Assembly: GCF_030653815.1 (NCBI RefSeq)
Contig: NZ_JAURYQ010000036.1
Coordinates: 186,001-250,000, forward strand
Origin: Rhodoferax sp.
GTDB lineage: Bacteria; Pseudomonadota; Gammaproteobacteria; Burkholderiales; Burkholderiaceae_C
Length of the DNA stretch: 64,000 nt
Direction of reading: 5' to 3'
Each line of letters begins with the position of its first letter. The stretch's first letter is position 1. The position numbers were made by a program, and so were the translations under genes. The notes beneath the pieces were generated by a model that saw only the letters and a program-made list of their open reading frames with translations, made no database searches and was not told where the DNA came from. Below are positions 54,361 through 62,744 of the stretch, in pieces.

Positions 54361-55161
54361 TCAGACGACCATCGGTGTCAAACCGCCGTCCATCGACAAC
54401 ACCGCACCATTGATGTAACTTGCCCTGTAAGAGGACAGAAAGACCACCGCATTGGCAATCTCATCCGGCTCGGCGATGCGTCCCAGTGGCAAGCGGTCGT
54501 TGGCCAGGGTCAGGGCCTCCGCTGTGCTGATGTGTTGAAGCTTGGCATCTGCGACCAGGCCTTCCTGCAGCCTCTCCGTCAGCGTCAGGCCAGGGTTGAC
54601 GACATTGACCCGCACACCTTGGCGCGCGTAGGCGTTGGCCAAACCCACACTGGCCAGCATCAGCGCGGCGTTGGCTGAGCCTCCTGGCAAATGGATGGGG
54701 CTGGCAAGCTTGCCGCCCATCCCCACCACATTGACAATCACACCTTTGCCGCGCTGGGCCATCTGCTTGATCAGAGGGTCCATGACGTGGATATAGGTGA
54801 AGTATTTGGCCTGCATCGCCTCGTGCCAGGTCTGTGCATTGAGCTCGGCAGGCGGTGTCCGCCGTGCCGCACCAGCACAATTGACCAGGATGTCAATGGC
54901 ACCACCATCGTTTTGGGCCTGGTCAACCATGGCATGGGCCTGGATCGGGTCTCTCAGGTCGGCGCTCAACACAAAAATACGGTTTGTGGTGTCGGGTGCA
55001 TCGCGCGAAAGCAGCACTTTGGCCGCCTTCAGATGTGACAAGTCCCTTGAGACCAGAGTCACTTGCGCGCCTTCCTGAAGGAACAGCCGGGCACAGGCCA
55101 ATCCGATGCCTTTGCTACCGCCCGTGATCAGTACATGCAGGTTTTGAAGCTTTAAATCCAT
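54361..55161 (-). CDS. SDR-fold protein lacking the catalytic Ser-Tyr-Lys
   Basis: The 266-residue protein has a good SDR cofactor site (ITGGSKGIGLA, residues 12-22; NCAG at 94-97) and C-terminal GGLTP. At the active site, however, the usual VNISS is VNVVG, and YxxxK is G160-G-S-A-N164. Ser, Tyr and Lys are therefore all missing. It may be a non-oxidoreductase or use other residues. ATG 55161 follows AGGAG, so the upstream 92 residues of open frame are not included. It is convergent with aroD. Confidence 0.82.
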   Translation of the reverse strand: MDLKLQNLHVLITGGSKGIGLACARLFLQEGAQVTLVSRDLSHLKAAKVLLSRDAPDTTNRIFVLSADLRDPIQAHAMVDQAQNDGGAIDILVNCAGAARRTPPAELNAQTWHEAMQAKYFTYIHVMDPLIKQMAQRGKGVIVNVVGMGGKLASPIHLPGGSANAALMLASVGLANAYARQGVRVNVVNPGLTLTERLQEGLVADAKLQHISTAEALTLANDRLPLGRIAEPDEIANAVVFLSSYRASYINGAVLSMDGGLTPMVV

Positions 55162-55177
55162 GGTTTTTGCTCCTGGG

Positions 55178-57391
55178 TTAATTGTGGCGTGAGGTGTTTG
55201 CAGCGGCAAGCTCGCGTACCACCTGATCCGCGTTGGCCCGCAATTGCAGCGCGATGTGATCAGCCAGCTGCAGCCGGCGCAATAGCCAGGGGCTGAGGTC
55301 GCCATCAAACGGGTCGCCCAGCACCGACCATTCCAGCGCTGTCCCAGCCGGCGGCGCGCTTTGCGGGGGCCGGGCGGCTGCGCCCATGGCGGTTTCGATA
55401 GCCTGTGCCGTCTGCTGCAAGGGCAGCTCAATTTCATGCGGGGTCAGGCGGCCTCGTTGCTGCAGCAGCATGGTCTTGACCGTGGTCAACTGGGCCAGCA
55501 GTTGGTAGCTCAGGGCCAGCAAGCGGCCCAGCGGCTCCAGCGGTGGACGCACGGCGCGCGGCTCGGACAAGGAGCGTTGCGTGGCCTGCACCAGCGCAGA
55601 CAAGCTGTCAAACGCCTCACGCCGTGCCAGCCGCCACTGGATTTCGGGCGCGTTGTCCACGGCCTGCAGTTGCCACAAGCCCAGCGCCACGCGCGCGTGC
55701 CGGGCTTGCGCCGCGAGCGTGCGCGCCACCAGCGCCGCAATCTGGCCGCGCTCCCAGGACGGCAGCACATAGCTGAAAGCCCAGGCAATGGTGACGCCCA
55801 GCAGGGTGTCGAACATACGCTCCAACACATCAAAGGCCGGGCTGGGCCCGGCGTTGAGCATCTGCACCTGCAACAGGCCAAGCACCGTGGCAGCCACCGC
55901 GGTCACCAGGTATTTTTTGAGCGCGAAGGCGTGGGCCAGGGCCTGTGCCAGGGTGGCCACCAGCAGCACCAGCAGCGGGCTGATGTGTGCGTACAGCAGC
56001 AAGCCGGCCACCACGCAGCCGATCAGCGTGCCGATGGCGCGGCTGTTGCGCCGCTCCAGGGTCTGGGCCAAGCTGCCGCGCAGCACCACCACGATGGTCA
56101 GCAAGATCCAATAATCATGGGTGCCCCAAGGCAGCGCCAGCGAGACGGCATAAGCCGTTCCCATGGCCAGTGCCGCCCGGATGGCATGGCGCAAGGGCGG
56201 CGCATTCCAGCGCCACAACGCATAAAAGGGCGCCCAGGACCACACCGTGGGGCTCACGAACAACTCCCAGTTGGCGCGCACCAGGCTCACGTTGGGGGCC
56301 ACGTCACCGCGTGCCAGGGCGATCAGGCGCAGGCAGTCGTCATTCATCAGGCCGATGCGGCTGGACATGCCCATGGCCAGGATGGCGGCTGGCGCGCCAT
56401 TGCCTGGCACGGCGCTGGCTTGGCCCCATGGCAGGTTTTCAAGTTGCGGCCGATGGCTGGCCAACGACGCTGGCGTGCGGCCCAGCAGCAGGGCGTCAGC
56501 GAGGGCATCGATCTCGTCGGCCAGCGCTTCCAGGACGCCGCGCAGGGAACTCAGCACAGGTTCATGGCCGGGATGGGTTTTGAGGGTGTCCAGATCAAGG
56601 TTGCAGACCAGCAGGTGGTCGCGCATGTCCAGTACCAGCATCAGCATGTCGGCCAACTGCTGGCGGCGCGTGCTGCTGGGCGACTCCAGCAAAATATCAC
56701 GCGCCGCCTGCAACTGGTCGGCCAGTGCCGCCTGTTGTTGCAGCAGCGTGCCCACCAGCGGCGCCCGCACACCGCTTGCGGGCACGGTCTCAGGACTGAA
56801 CTGTTGTGCCTGCGAGCGCATCAGCGTGGCCAGGGCCATCAGGGTGTCAGCCAGCAGTTGCACCCGGTAACGCGCGTTCAGCAGCGCGTTGGCCAGCGTC
56901 GCCCAGACCAGGTAGGCCACGGCCCCCAGCGTGAAGTAGAGGCTGGTGGTCAGGTTGGTGGCATGGTTGGCGTGGTCCGGCACCGCCATTGAAAAGACCA
57001 TGGCAAACATCACCGAGATCGAGATCGGCAGCCCGCGCTTGCCCCAACCGCCGGCCAGGAAAGCCAGAAAGCTGGCTGGCACCAGCAGCAGGCCCAGCAG
57101 AATGGGCGCGGCGTGCAACACCTGCACCGCCCAAAAAAGCGGCAAACCGACCAGGAAGGCCGGCAACAGTTGCCAGAACTTGCCGCGTTTGGGCGCCGGT
57201 TGGTCCGGTGGAATGCACACCACCACGCCCACGGAGGCGGCGGCCGCCGCAAATTCGCCCAGCAGCAGATGAATGCTGCCGGTGATCAGCAGCAAACCCA
57301 GCGCCGCTGCCAGCCCATTGCTGACGTAATAGCTCAGCGCGATGCGCAAGGCTTCGCGTTGGTAACGTTCATATGGGCTCGGTGGCTGCAT
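55178..57391 (-). CDS. FUSC/YccS-type membrane protein
   Basis: The 737-residue protein has two blocks of about five membrane helices (about 20-180 and 395-540), each followed by a large cytoplasmic helical region. This is the YccS/YhfK and aromatic-acid efflux (AaeB) layout. The second block contains RAALAMGTAYAVSLALPWGTHDYWILLTIVVVLRGSLAQTLERRNSRAIGTLIG, a strong FUSC match. It may export aromatic or hydroaromatic acids. It starts 16 bases upstream of the SDR. Confidence 0.87.
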   Translation of the reverse strand: MQPPSPYERYQREALRIALSYYVSNGLAAALGLLLITGSIHLLLGEFAAAAASVGVVVCIPPDQPAPKRGKFWQLLPAFLVGLPLFWAVQVLHAAPILLGLLLVPASFLAFLAGGWGKRGLPISISVMFAMVFSMAVPDHANHATNLTTSLYFTLGAVAYLVWATLANALLNARYRVQLLADTLMALATLMRSQAQQFSPETVPASGVRAPLVGTLLQQQAALADQLQAARDILLESPSSTRRQQLADMLMLVLDMRDHLLVCNLDLDTLKTHPGHEPVLSSLRGVLEALADEIDALADALLLGRTPASLASHRPQLENLPWGQASAVPGNGAPAAILAMGMSSRIGLMNDDCLRLIALARGDVAPNVSLVRANWELFVSPTVWSWAPFYALWRWNAPPLRHAIRAALAMGTAYAVSLALPWGTHDYWILLTIVVVLRGSLAQTLERRNSRAIGTLIGCVVAGLLLYAHISPLLVLLVATLAQALAHAFALKKYLVTAVAATVLGLLQVQMLNAGPSPAFDVLERMFDTLLGVTIAWAFSYVLPSWERGQIAALVARTLAAQARHARVALGLWQLQAVDNAPEIQWRLARREAFDSLSALVQATQRSLSEPRAVRPPLEPLGRLLALSYQLLAQLTTVKTMLLQQRGRLTPHEIELPLQQTAQAIETAMGAAARPPQSAPPAGTALEWSVLGDPFDGDLSPWLLRRLQLADHIALQLRANADQVVRELAAANTSRHN

Positions 57392-57418
57392 GGAGAACGG
57401 ACGCAATGAAGTTGATTT

Positions 57419-57748
57419 TTATCCCCAGGACCGGGTGAGCAGCTCATCGAGGGCATCTGAAATGCTTTGACCCTGGTCCGCCAGCGAGCCAATGTGACGC
57501 CCCAACTGGTCCACCGACACCGAGACCATGTCCAGCGGGTGCAGCACCACATCGATGCCCTCAATCTGAAAAATCGGGTTCATGCGCCGACCGATTGTCG
57601 GGGTGCTGGCGGGCAGCAAGCTGCGCCGCACCAGAGGCACCACAACGCGTCGGCGATAACCATCAAACTGTGCGGACTGCACCAGCACCACAAAGGGAAT
57701 GGATTCACGCAACGCCCCCTTGTTGCGATGAACATCAAATTGAGCCAT
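57419..57748 (-). CDS. ccdB: CcdB-family toxin
   Basis: The 109-residue protein matches CcdB from the start (MAQFDVHRNKGALRESIPFVVLVQSAQFDGYRRRVVVPLV) to the end (MVSVSVDQLGRHIGSLADQ...ALDELL). CcdB poisons DNA gyrase. The C-terminal gyrase-contact Trp is present in SWG. It overlaps ccdA by one base (TAATG). Confidence 0.9.
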   Translation of the reverse strand: MAQFDVHRNKGALRESIPFVVLVQSAQFDGYRRRVVVPLVRRSLLPASTPTIGRRMNPIFQIEGIDVVLHPLDMVSVSVDQLGRHIGSLADQGQSISDALDELLTRSWG

Positions 57749-57996
57749 TACAGGCGAACATGGTCGTCGGCAAACGAGCCCACTGATGCGTGCACTGCGT
57801 TCCAGTCGGCAACGCAGGCCTCGGCCATTTTTTGACGGCTGTGCTGCGCTTGCTGCTGTTGTGACACAAACTCGGTCAACAAAGCCTCCATGGTCGCGGA
57901 CAGGTTGCTGGTGTAGGTCTTGGCTTGCATCACCAGGCTTTCGTTGAGCGTCAGGTTGACGGGGCGTTTGCGAAGGTTTGAGGCGACTGTGGACAT
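57748..57996 (-). CDS. ccdA: CcdA-family antitoxin
   Basis: The 82-residue protein has a ribbon-helix-helix N-terminus (RKRPVNLTLNESLVMQAKTYTSNLSATMEALL) and a disordered C-terminus ending WNAVHASVGSFADDHVRL, close to the CcdA toxin-binding tail. It neutralises CcdB and represses the pair through the palindrome upstream. ATG 57996 is used. Confidence 0.9.
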   Translation of the reverse strand: MSTVASNLRKRPVNLTLNESLVMQAKTYTSNLSATMEALLTEFVSQQQQAQHSRQKMAEACVADWNAVHASVGSFADDHVRL

Positions 57997-58031
57997 GGTG
58001 AATTCCTGAGTGTCAATGGTTGCGCGTCGAG

Positions 58032-58048
58032 TGCGCATGATATGCGCA
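58032..58048. promoter_or_regulatory. Probable CcdA operator
   Basis: TGCGCAT, three bases, ATGCGCA is a perfect 7-bp inverted repeat. An overlapping palindrome ATATGCGCATAT follows. It lies 36-52 bp before the ccdA start. Ribbon-helix-helix antitoxins bind such sites. Confidence 0.6.
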
Positions 58049-58128
58049 TATGGCCGCTGAATCAAATCCGCTTGCGCAAGGCGCGCGCGTCAACCCATTT
58101 CCAAGTTTGGCACTGTCAATTAGCCCCA

Positions 58129-58158
58129 TTCGGTATTTACCGAACAAATACAATTTGT
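58129..58158. promoter_or_regulatory. LysR autoregulatory region with two inverted repeats
   Basis: TTCGGTA-TT-TACCGAA (58129-58144) is a perfect 7-bp inverted repeat. ACAAAT-ACA-ATTTGT (58144-58158) follows at once. Both lie 29-58 bp before the LysR start, where LysR regulators bind to control themselves. A block from 58146 to 58195 is repeated upstream of the operon at 63827. Confidence 0.6.
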
Positions 58159-58186
58159 AGATACATTCCATAACAATTTACTAAAA

Positions 58187-59110
58187 ATGAACAATGAGTG
58201 GAGTCTGACCGATTTGCGCGTGTTTTGCCAAGTGGCCAAGCGCTCCAGCTTTGTCGGCGCTGCCACTGACCTGGACATCTCGCCCGCCTACGTCACCAAG
58301 CGCGTGGCTAACCTGGAAAAGGCACTGGGCAGCACGCTGTTTCACCGCACCACGCGCCGCGTCATCATCAGCGACGCGGGCGAGGCCACCTATGCCTGGG
58401 CACGCAAGGTGCTCGATGCCGCCGACGAACTGAACGAGGGTGTGGTCGGGGCCAAAACCTTGCCCGCCGGACCGCTGCGCATCGCCACCAGCCTGCATCT
58501 GGGACGCAACCATCTGGCCCCGATCCTGGCGGAAATGGGTCGCCAATACCCGGCGCTGGAGATCTGGGTGGACATCGTGGACCGCCGGGTGGATCTGTTG
58601 GGTGAGGGCTTCGACATTGACGTGCGTATGGGCGAGGTGACCGAGCCCAACCTGATCGCGCATCTGGTGGCCAAAAATGCCCGCGTCTTGTGCGCCGCGC
58701 CGTCTTACCTGGCGCGACGTGGTCACCCCAAAACCCTGGCCGACCTGGCCGGACACGACTGTCTGATGTACCGCGAGCGCCACCAGACTTTTGGTGTCTG
58801 GCGGCTTGAAGGCCCCAACGGGTCGGAGTCGGTCAAGGTGACCGGGGCGATGGGTTCCAACCAGAGCGACATCGTGCACCAGTGGGCGTTGGACGGCCTG
58901 GGCATTATTCCGCTGGCCAGTTGGGACGTGGCAGCGCTGTTGCGCGCCGGTGCGCTGGTGCGTGTGCTGCCGCAGTACCACCAGAACGCCGATGTCTGGG
59001 CTGTCACCGCCACCCGACTCGACCAGTCGGCCAAGCTGCGCGTCTGTACCCAACGGATCATCAGCCAACTGCAGCAGGGGCCGTATGCGCTCGATACCTC
59101 GGTGCGCTAG
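58187..59110 (+). CDS. LysR-family transcriptional regulator
   Basis: The 307-residue protein has the N-terminal winged helix (LTDLRVFCQVAKRSSFVGAATDLDISPAYVTKRVANLEKALGSTLFHRTTRRV) and a periplasmic-binding-like effector domain (GPLRIATSLHLGRNHLAPIL...). It probably senses a pathway compound and controls the Gfo-acyl-CoA dehydrogenase-CoA-transferase-aroE operon, whose end converges on it with only eight bases between stops. A shared 49-bp promoter block links its own promoter with that of the operon. Confidence 0.92.
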   Translation: MNNEWSLTDLRVFCQVAKRSSFVGAATDLDISPAYVTKRVANLEKALGSTLFHRTTRRVIISDAGEATYAWARKVLDAADELNEGVVGAKTLPAGPLRIATSLHLGRNHLAPILAEMGRQYPALEIWVDIVDRRVDLLGEGFDIDVRMGEVTEPNLIAHLVAKNARVLCAAPSYLARRGHPKTLADLAGHDCLMYRERHQTFGVWRLEGPNGSESVKVTGAMGSNQSDIVHQWALDGLGIIPLASWDVAALLRAGALVRVLPQYHQNADVWAVTATRLDQSAKLRVCTQRIISQLQQGPYALDTSVR

Positions 59111-59118
59111 CCCCAGGC

Positions 59119-59940
59119 TCAGACCAAGGGCACCGTCAGCTGCGCAATGATGGCTTGGGTGTCGGGCCGGGTACCGCGCCACCATGCAAAAGCTTCTGCC
59201 GCTTGCTCGGCCAACATGCCGACACCATCGGCCAGGTGGCCTGCACCCGAAGCCTGTGCCAGATGCAGAAAAGGTGTCAGTCCTTTGCCATAGGCCAGCT
59301 CGTAGGCCAGGCAACCTGGTGCAAAGGCCGTGGCGGGCACGGGCGGCAACTCGCCTCGCAAACTGGCTGAAGTGGCATTGAACACCAGGTCGAACTGCTG
59401 ACCGGCCAGCGCCTCATAACTGCAGGACTTCACCTTGGCGTGCGCGGCCACCTCGGCCGCCAGGGTCACGGCTTTGGACAGGGTGCGGTTGGCCAGGGTC
59501 AGGCTGGCCGGTTGTTCATGGATGAATGGCAGCAAGGCACCACGGACGGCACCCCCTGCGCCCAGCAGCAGAACGCGTTTGCCACGCAGCGCAAAGCCCA
59601 GGTTGTGCGTGACATCGCGCACCAGACCCATGCCGTCAAAGTTGTCGCCCAGGACCTCATCACCCTCAAACTTCAGCGCATTGACGGCACCCGCCAAACG
59701 CGCGCGCGCCGACAGCGTGGTGGCATAGGCGCAGGCGTCCATTTTGAAGGGCGCCGTCACATTGAGACCACGTCCGCCCGCAGCGCGAAATGCATCAACT
59801 GTTTCAGCAAAGCGGCCCAGCGGCCCTTCCAGCGCGGTGTAGTGCATGGCTTGCCCGCACGACCTAGCGTACCAAGCATGGATCAACGGGGATTTGGTTT
59901 GACTGATGGGGTTGCCGATCACGGCATAGTGGTCGTTCAT
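59119..59940 (-). CDS. aroE: Shikimate/quinate dehydrogenase AroE family
   Basis: The 273-residue protein has IGNPISQTKSPLIH (first Ser of SxS replaced by Thr), the catalytic Lys in NVTAPFKMDA, Asn in GAVNALKF, and Asp in DNFDGMGL (usual NTDG). The cofactor motif is GAGGAVRG with ANRTLSKA, whose Arg favours NADP. Departures at the substrate pocket and its place in a CoA-linked catabolic operon suggest a substrate other than shikimate, or dissimilatory use. It overlaps the CoA-transferase by four bases. Confidence 0.9.
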   Translation of the reverse strand: MNDHYAVIGNPISQTKSPLIHAWYARSCGQAMHYTALEGPLGRFAETVDAFRAAGGRGLNVTAPFKMDACAYATTLSARARLAGAVNALKFEGDEVLGDNFDGMGLVRDVTHNLGFALRGKRVLLLGAGGAVRGALLPFIHEQPASLTLANRTLSKAVTLAAEVAAHAKVKSCSYEALAGQQFDLVFNATSASLRGELPPVPATAFAPGCLAYELAYGKGLTPFLHLAQASGAGHLADGVGMLAEQAAEAFAWWRGTRPDTQAIIAQLTVPLV

Positions 59941-61529
59941 GATGCAGTGGCAGTGGCGGTAAATAAATCGGACGGCATGGCAAGCAGATTTTGGATGATC
60001 AAAGGCACAAAGTCCATCTGCTCCAGCACGTCGCGTTGCAGGTCGATGCCGGGGGCAATTTCGAACAACTCGATACCCTGATCCGTGAGCCGGAAGCTGG
60101 CGCGCTCGGTCAGGAACAGCACGCTCTGGCCGCGCCTGAGCGCTTCCACACCGCTGAAGGTGATTTGATCCACCTGGGACAGCAGCTTTTTGATGGCGCC
60201 TTGTTGCAGCACGCGTATCTGGCCGTCACCGGTCAGCAGCTTGACGCCCTTGGCGGCGAAAGTGCCGCAAAACACCACCTTGCGGGCATTTTGGGCAATG
60301 TCGATGAAGCCGCCCGGCCCCACGGTCAGGCCACCGAGTTTGCTGACATTGACGTTGCCCTGCGCATCAAATTCGCCAAAACCCAAAAAGGCAATGTCCA
60401 GGCCACCGCCGGCATAAAAGTCGAATTGCGTGGCGGCGTCAAGCATGGCGGTGGCATTGCGGGCGTAGCCAAACAGCACGCCGTCCATCAGCGTGCCGCC
60501 ATAGGTGCCGTGTTCGATGGTCTGGTAAATGCGGTGCTGCTCGCCGCGTGCGGCGATCAGTTTGGCTACGGCGTCGGGCACACCGACACCATAGTTGACG
60601 ACCGGGCGCGCCTTGCCGGTGTTGAACAACTCCAGGGCAGCACGGCGTGCCACGGCCTGGCGTTCACTGAAAGCGACATGGGCCGCCGCTTTTTCAACCT
60701 CATGGTCGGCAGCCTCACTCATGTAACGCGCCTCCCCCGTCAATTCGCCGCTCAAGGCGGGATCAAAGGCGATGTCATAGCTGCATTTCTGCTCCGGGTC
60801 CACCACGATGGCATCGACCCAGGCCGACGGAATGCGGACCTCGCGCGCCTTCAGCGCCCCATTTGGCAGGCGTTCCTTGACCTGCACAATCACCTTGCCA
60901 CCGCTGTTGCGTGCGGCGAGGGCCAGCGACTGGGCATCCACGTTGGCAACCTCATGCTCAAAGCTGATGTTGCCGTCTTCATCCGCCGCACTGGCACGCA
61001 CCAGCGCCACATGCACTGGAAACGGTTTGTAGCGCAGGTACTCGCGCCCATCCATTTGCACGACTTCAGCCAGATCATCCTTGGCCGAGGCATTCATGCG
61101 GCCACCGCCCTGGCGCGGGTCGCACACCGTGCCCAAGCCTACATGGGTGAATAGGCCCGGCCTGCCCGCGCCGATTTCGCGCAGCAGTTGGCTGGAAACG
61201 CCCCCCGGCAGGATATAGGCCTCGATCTTTTCATCCAGCGCGAGTTGCTGCAGGGTGGGCGACCAGACCCAATGGCCACCAATGACCTTCTTCACCAGGC
61301 CTTCGTGGGCAAAACAGTTCATGCCCTTGGTCTTCTTGTCGCCAATGCCCAGGGCATGTACCAGGGTCAGGTTGCGTGGCGTTTGTGTGTCTAGATACCG
61401 CGCCTGCACGGCCTCGAACAGGCAGGTGGCTTCCATCAGGCCGCCGCCGCCGCCCATCAGGCCCACGGTGTCGTTGTCGTTGATGAGGTCTGCAGCTTGT
61501 GCCGCCGTCATGAATTTGCTGTGGCTCAT
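59937..61529 (-). CDS. Acyl-CoA:acetate CoA-transferase (YdiF type, fused subunits)
   Basis: The 530-residue protein joins the alpha and beta halves of family I CoA-transferases. The N-terminal half has VGLMGGGGGLMEAT. The C-terminal half has VNYGVGVPDAVAKL and the catalytic Glu in YQTIEHGTYGG. E. coli YdiF is the nearest type I recognise. It would activate or release a carboxylic acid. ATG 61529 is chosen; a GTG at 61544 would add five residues. It forms an operon with aroE and the acyl-CoA dehydrogenase. Confidence 0.89.
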   Translation of the reverse strand: MSHSKFMTAAQAADLINDNDTVGLMGGGGGLMEATCLFEAVQARYLDTQTPRNLTLVHALGIGDKKTKGMNCFAHEGLVKKVIGGHWVWSPTLQQLALDEKIEAYILPGGVSSQLLREIGAGRPGLFTHVGLGTVCDPRQGGGRMNASAKDDLAEVVQMDGREYLRYKPFPVHVALVRASAADEDGNISFEHEVANVDAQSLALAARNSGGKVIVQVKERLPNGALKAREVRIPSAWVDAIVVDPEQKCSYDIAFDPALSGELTGEARYMSEAADHEVEKAAAHVAFSERQAVARRAALELFNTGKARPVVNYGVGVPDAVAKLIAARGEQHRIYQTIEHGTYGGTLMDGVLFGYARNATAMLDAATQFDFYAGGGLDIAFLGFGEFDAQGNVNVSKLGGLTVGPGGFIDIAQNARKVVFCGTFAAKGVKLLTGDGQIRVLQQGAIKKLLSQVDQITFSGVEALRRGQSVLFLTERASFRLTDQGIELFEIAPGIDLQRDVLEQMDFVPLIIQNLLAMPSDLFTATATAS

Positions 61530-61547
61530 GGTGTTTTGCGCCACTTG

Positions 61548-62708
61548 TTAGCGGTGCACATCAAACAACACAGCACCTTTTTTCAGGGCCATCCTAGCCA
61601 CCACCGTGCGGTGAATTTCGCTGGTGCCATCAAAAATGCGGTAGACGCGGGCATCGCGGTAATAACGCTCAATCGGCAATTCCTTGCAGAAACCCATGCC
61701 GCCAAAGACCTGCACCGCGCGGTCCACCACCTTGCCCAGCATCTCGGCGGCAAACACCTTGACCATGGCGATTTGTTCACGGGCATCGACGCCCTGGTCC
61801 AGCAGCCAGGCGGCCTGGTACACCAGCCAGCGCGCGGCGTTGATCTCGATCACGCTGTCGGCCAGTTGCTGCTGCACCATTTGAAAGTCGCCAATTTTTT
61901 GACCAAACTGTTTGCGCTGGTTGGCATAGTCCAGCATCAGTTCCAGCACATGGCTGGCCTTGCCCACGGCGCGTGCGCCCACTTGCGCCAGCCGGACCAC
62001 GTTGAGCGCGCCCATGGCCAGCTTGAAACCCTGACCCTGCTCACCCAGCAGGCAAACAGGCTCCAGCACCACATCGTCAAAATACAGTTCCAGGTGCGGT
62101 GTGCCGCGCAAGCCCATCATCTTCTGGTCCTTGCCAAGGGTGAAGCCGGGCAGGCCTTTGTCGACCATGAACATCGAGATTTCCTTGTCGCCGGTCTTGG
62201 CCGACACCAGATAGAAATCGCTCCACTCGCCGTCGCTGATAAAGCACTTGCTGCCATTGAGCACCCAGCCCGCATCGGTCTTGCGGGCGGTCGTCTTGAT
62301 ACCCGCCGCATCGGAACCCGCCCCGGCTTCGGTGATGGCAATCGAGCAGGTGCGCGCACCTTGCACGGTGGGTTTGAGCCAGCGATCCACTTGCGCCCCC
62401 TTGCATTCCAGCAGGGGCTCATAGACATTGCCAAAGGCGCGGCGGATCAGATAGTCGGAGGTATGGCCAAACTGTTCCTCGCAAATGATGCGGTCCAGCG
62501 CAGTCAAACCGCCACCGCCGAGTTCTGCCGGCATGTTCAAGGCGTACAAGCCCAGTTCTTTCGACTTGTTGAAAACAGCCAGCGCTTTTTCTTTGGCCAG
62601 AAAGCCTTGCTCCTCCAACGCATCTTCCAGGGGATGCAGTTCTTCGGCGATGAAGCGACGCAGGGTGTCGATCATCATTTTTTGTTCGTCGTTGAGTGAA
62701 AAGTCCAT
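61548..62708 (-). CDS. Acyl-CoA dehydrogenase
   Basis: The 386-residue flavoenzyme has the full ACAD fold: CSIAITEAGAGSDAAGIKTTA, RKQFGQKIGDFQMVQQQLAD, and VQVFGGMGFCKELPIERYYRDARVYRIFDGTSEIHR. The position of the MCAD catalytic Glu (YEGT) is Asp in FDGT. It would desaturate an acyl-CoA, perhaps a ring carboxyl-CoA. No ETF genes are in the window. It lies 18 bases before the CoA-transferase start. Confidence 0.92.
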   Translation of the reverse strand: MDFSLNDEQKMMIDTLRRFIAEELHPLEDALEEQGFLAKEKALAVFNKSKELGLYALNMPAELGGGGLTALDRIICEEQFGHTSDYLIRRAFGNVYEPLLECKGAQVDRWLKPTVQGARTCSIAITEAGAGSDAAGIKTTARKTDAGWVLNGSKCFISDGEWSDFYLVSAKTGDKEISMFMVDKGLPGFTLGKDQKMMGLRGTPHLELYFDDVVLEPVCLLGEQGQGFKLAMGALNVVRLAQVGARAVGKASHVLELMLDYANQRKQFGQKIGDFQMVQQQLADSVIEINAARWLVYQAAWLLDQGVDAREQIAMVKVFAAEMLGKVVDRAVQVFGGMGFCKELPIERYYRDARVYRIFDGTSEIHRTVVARMALKKGAVLFDVHR

Positions 62709-62744
62709 GGCGGTGTTTCCTGTTGGTTTCTGATACTTTGCGGG

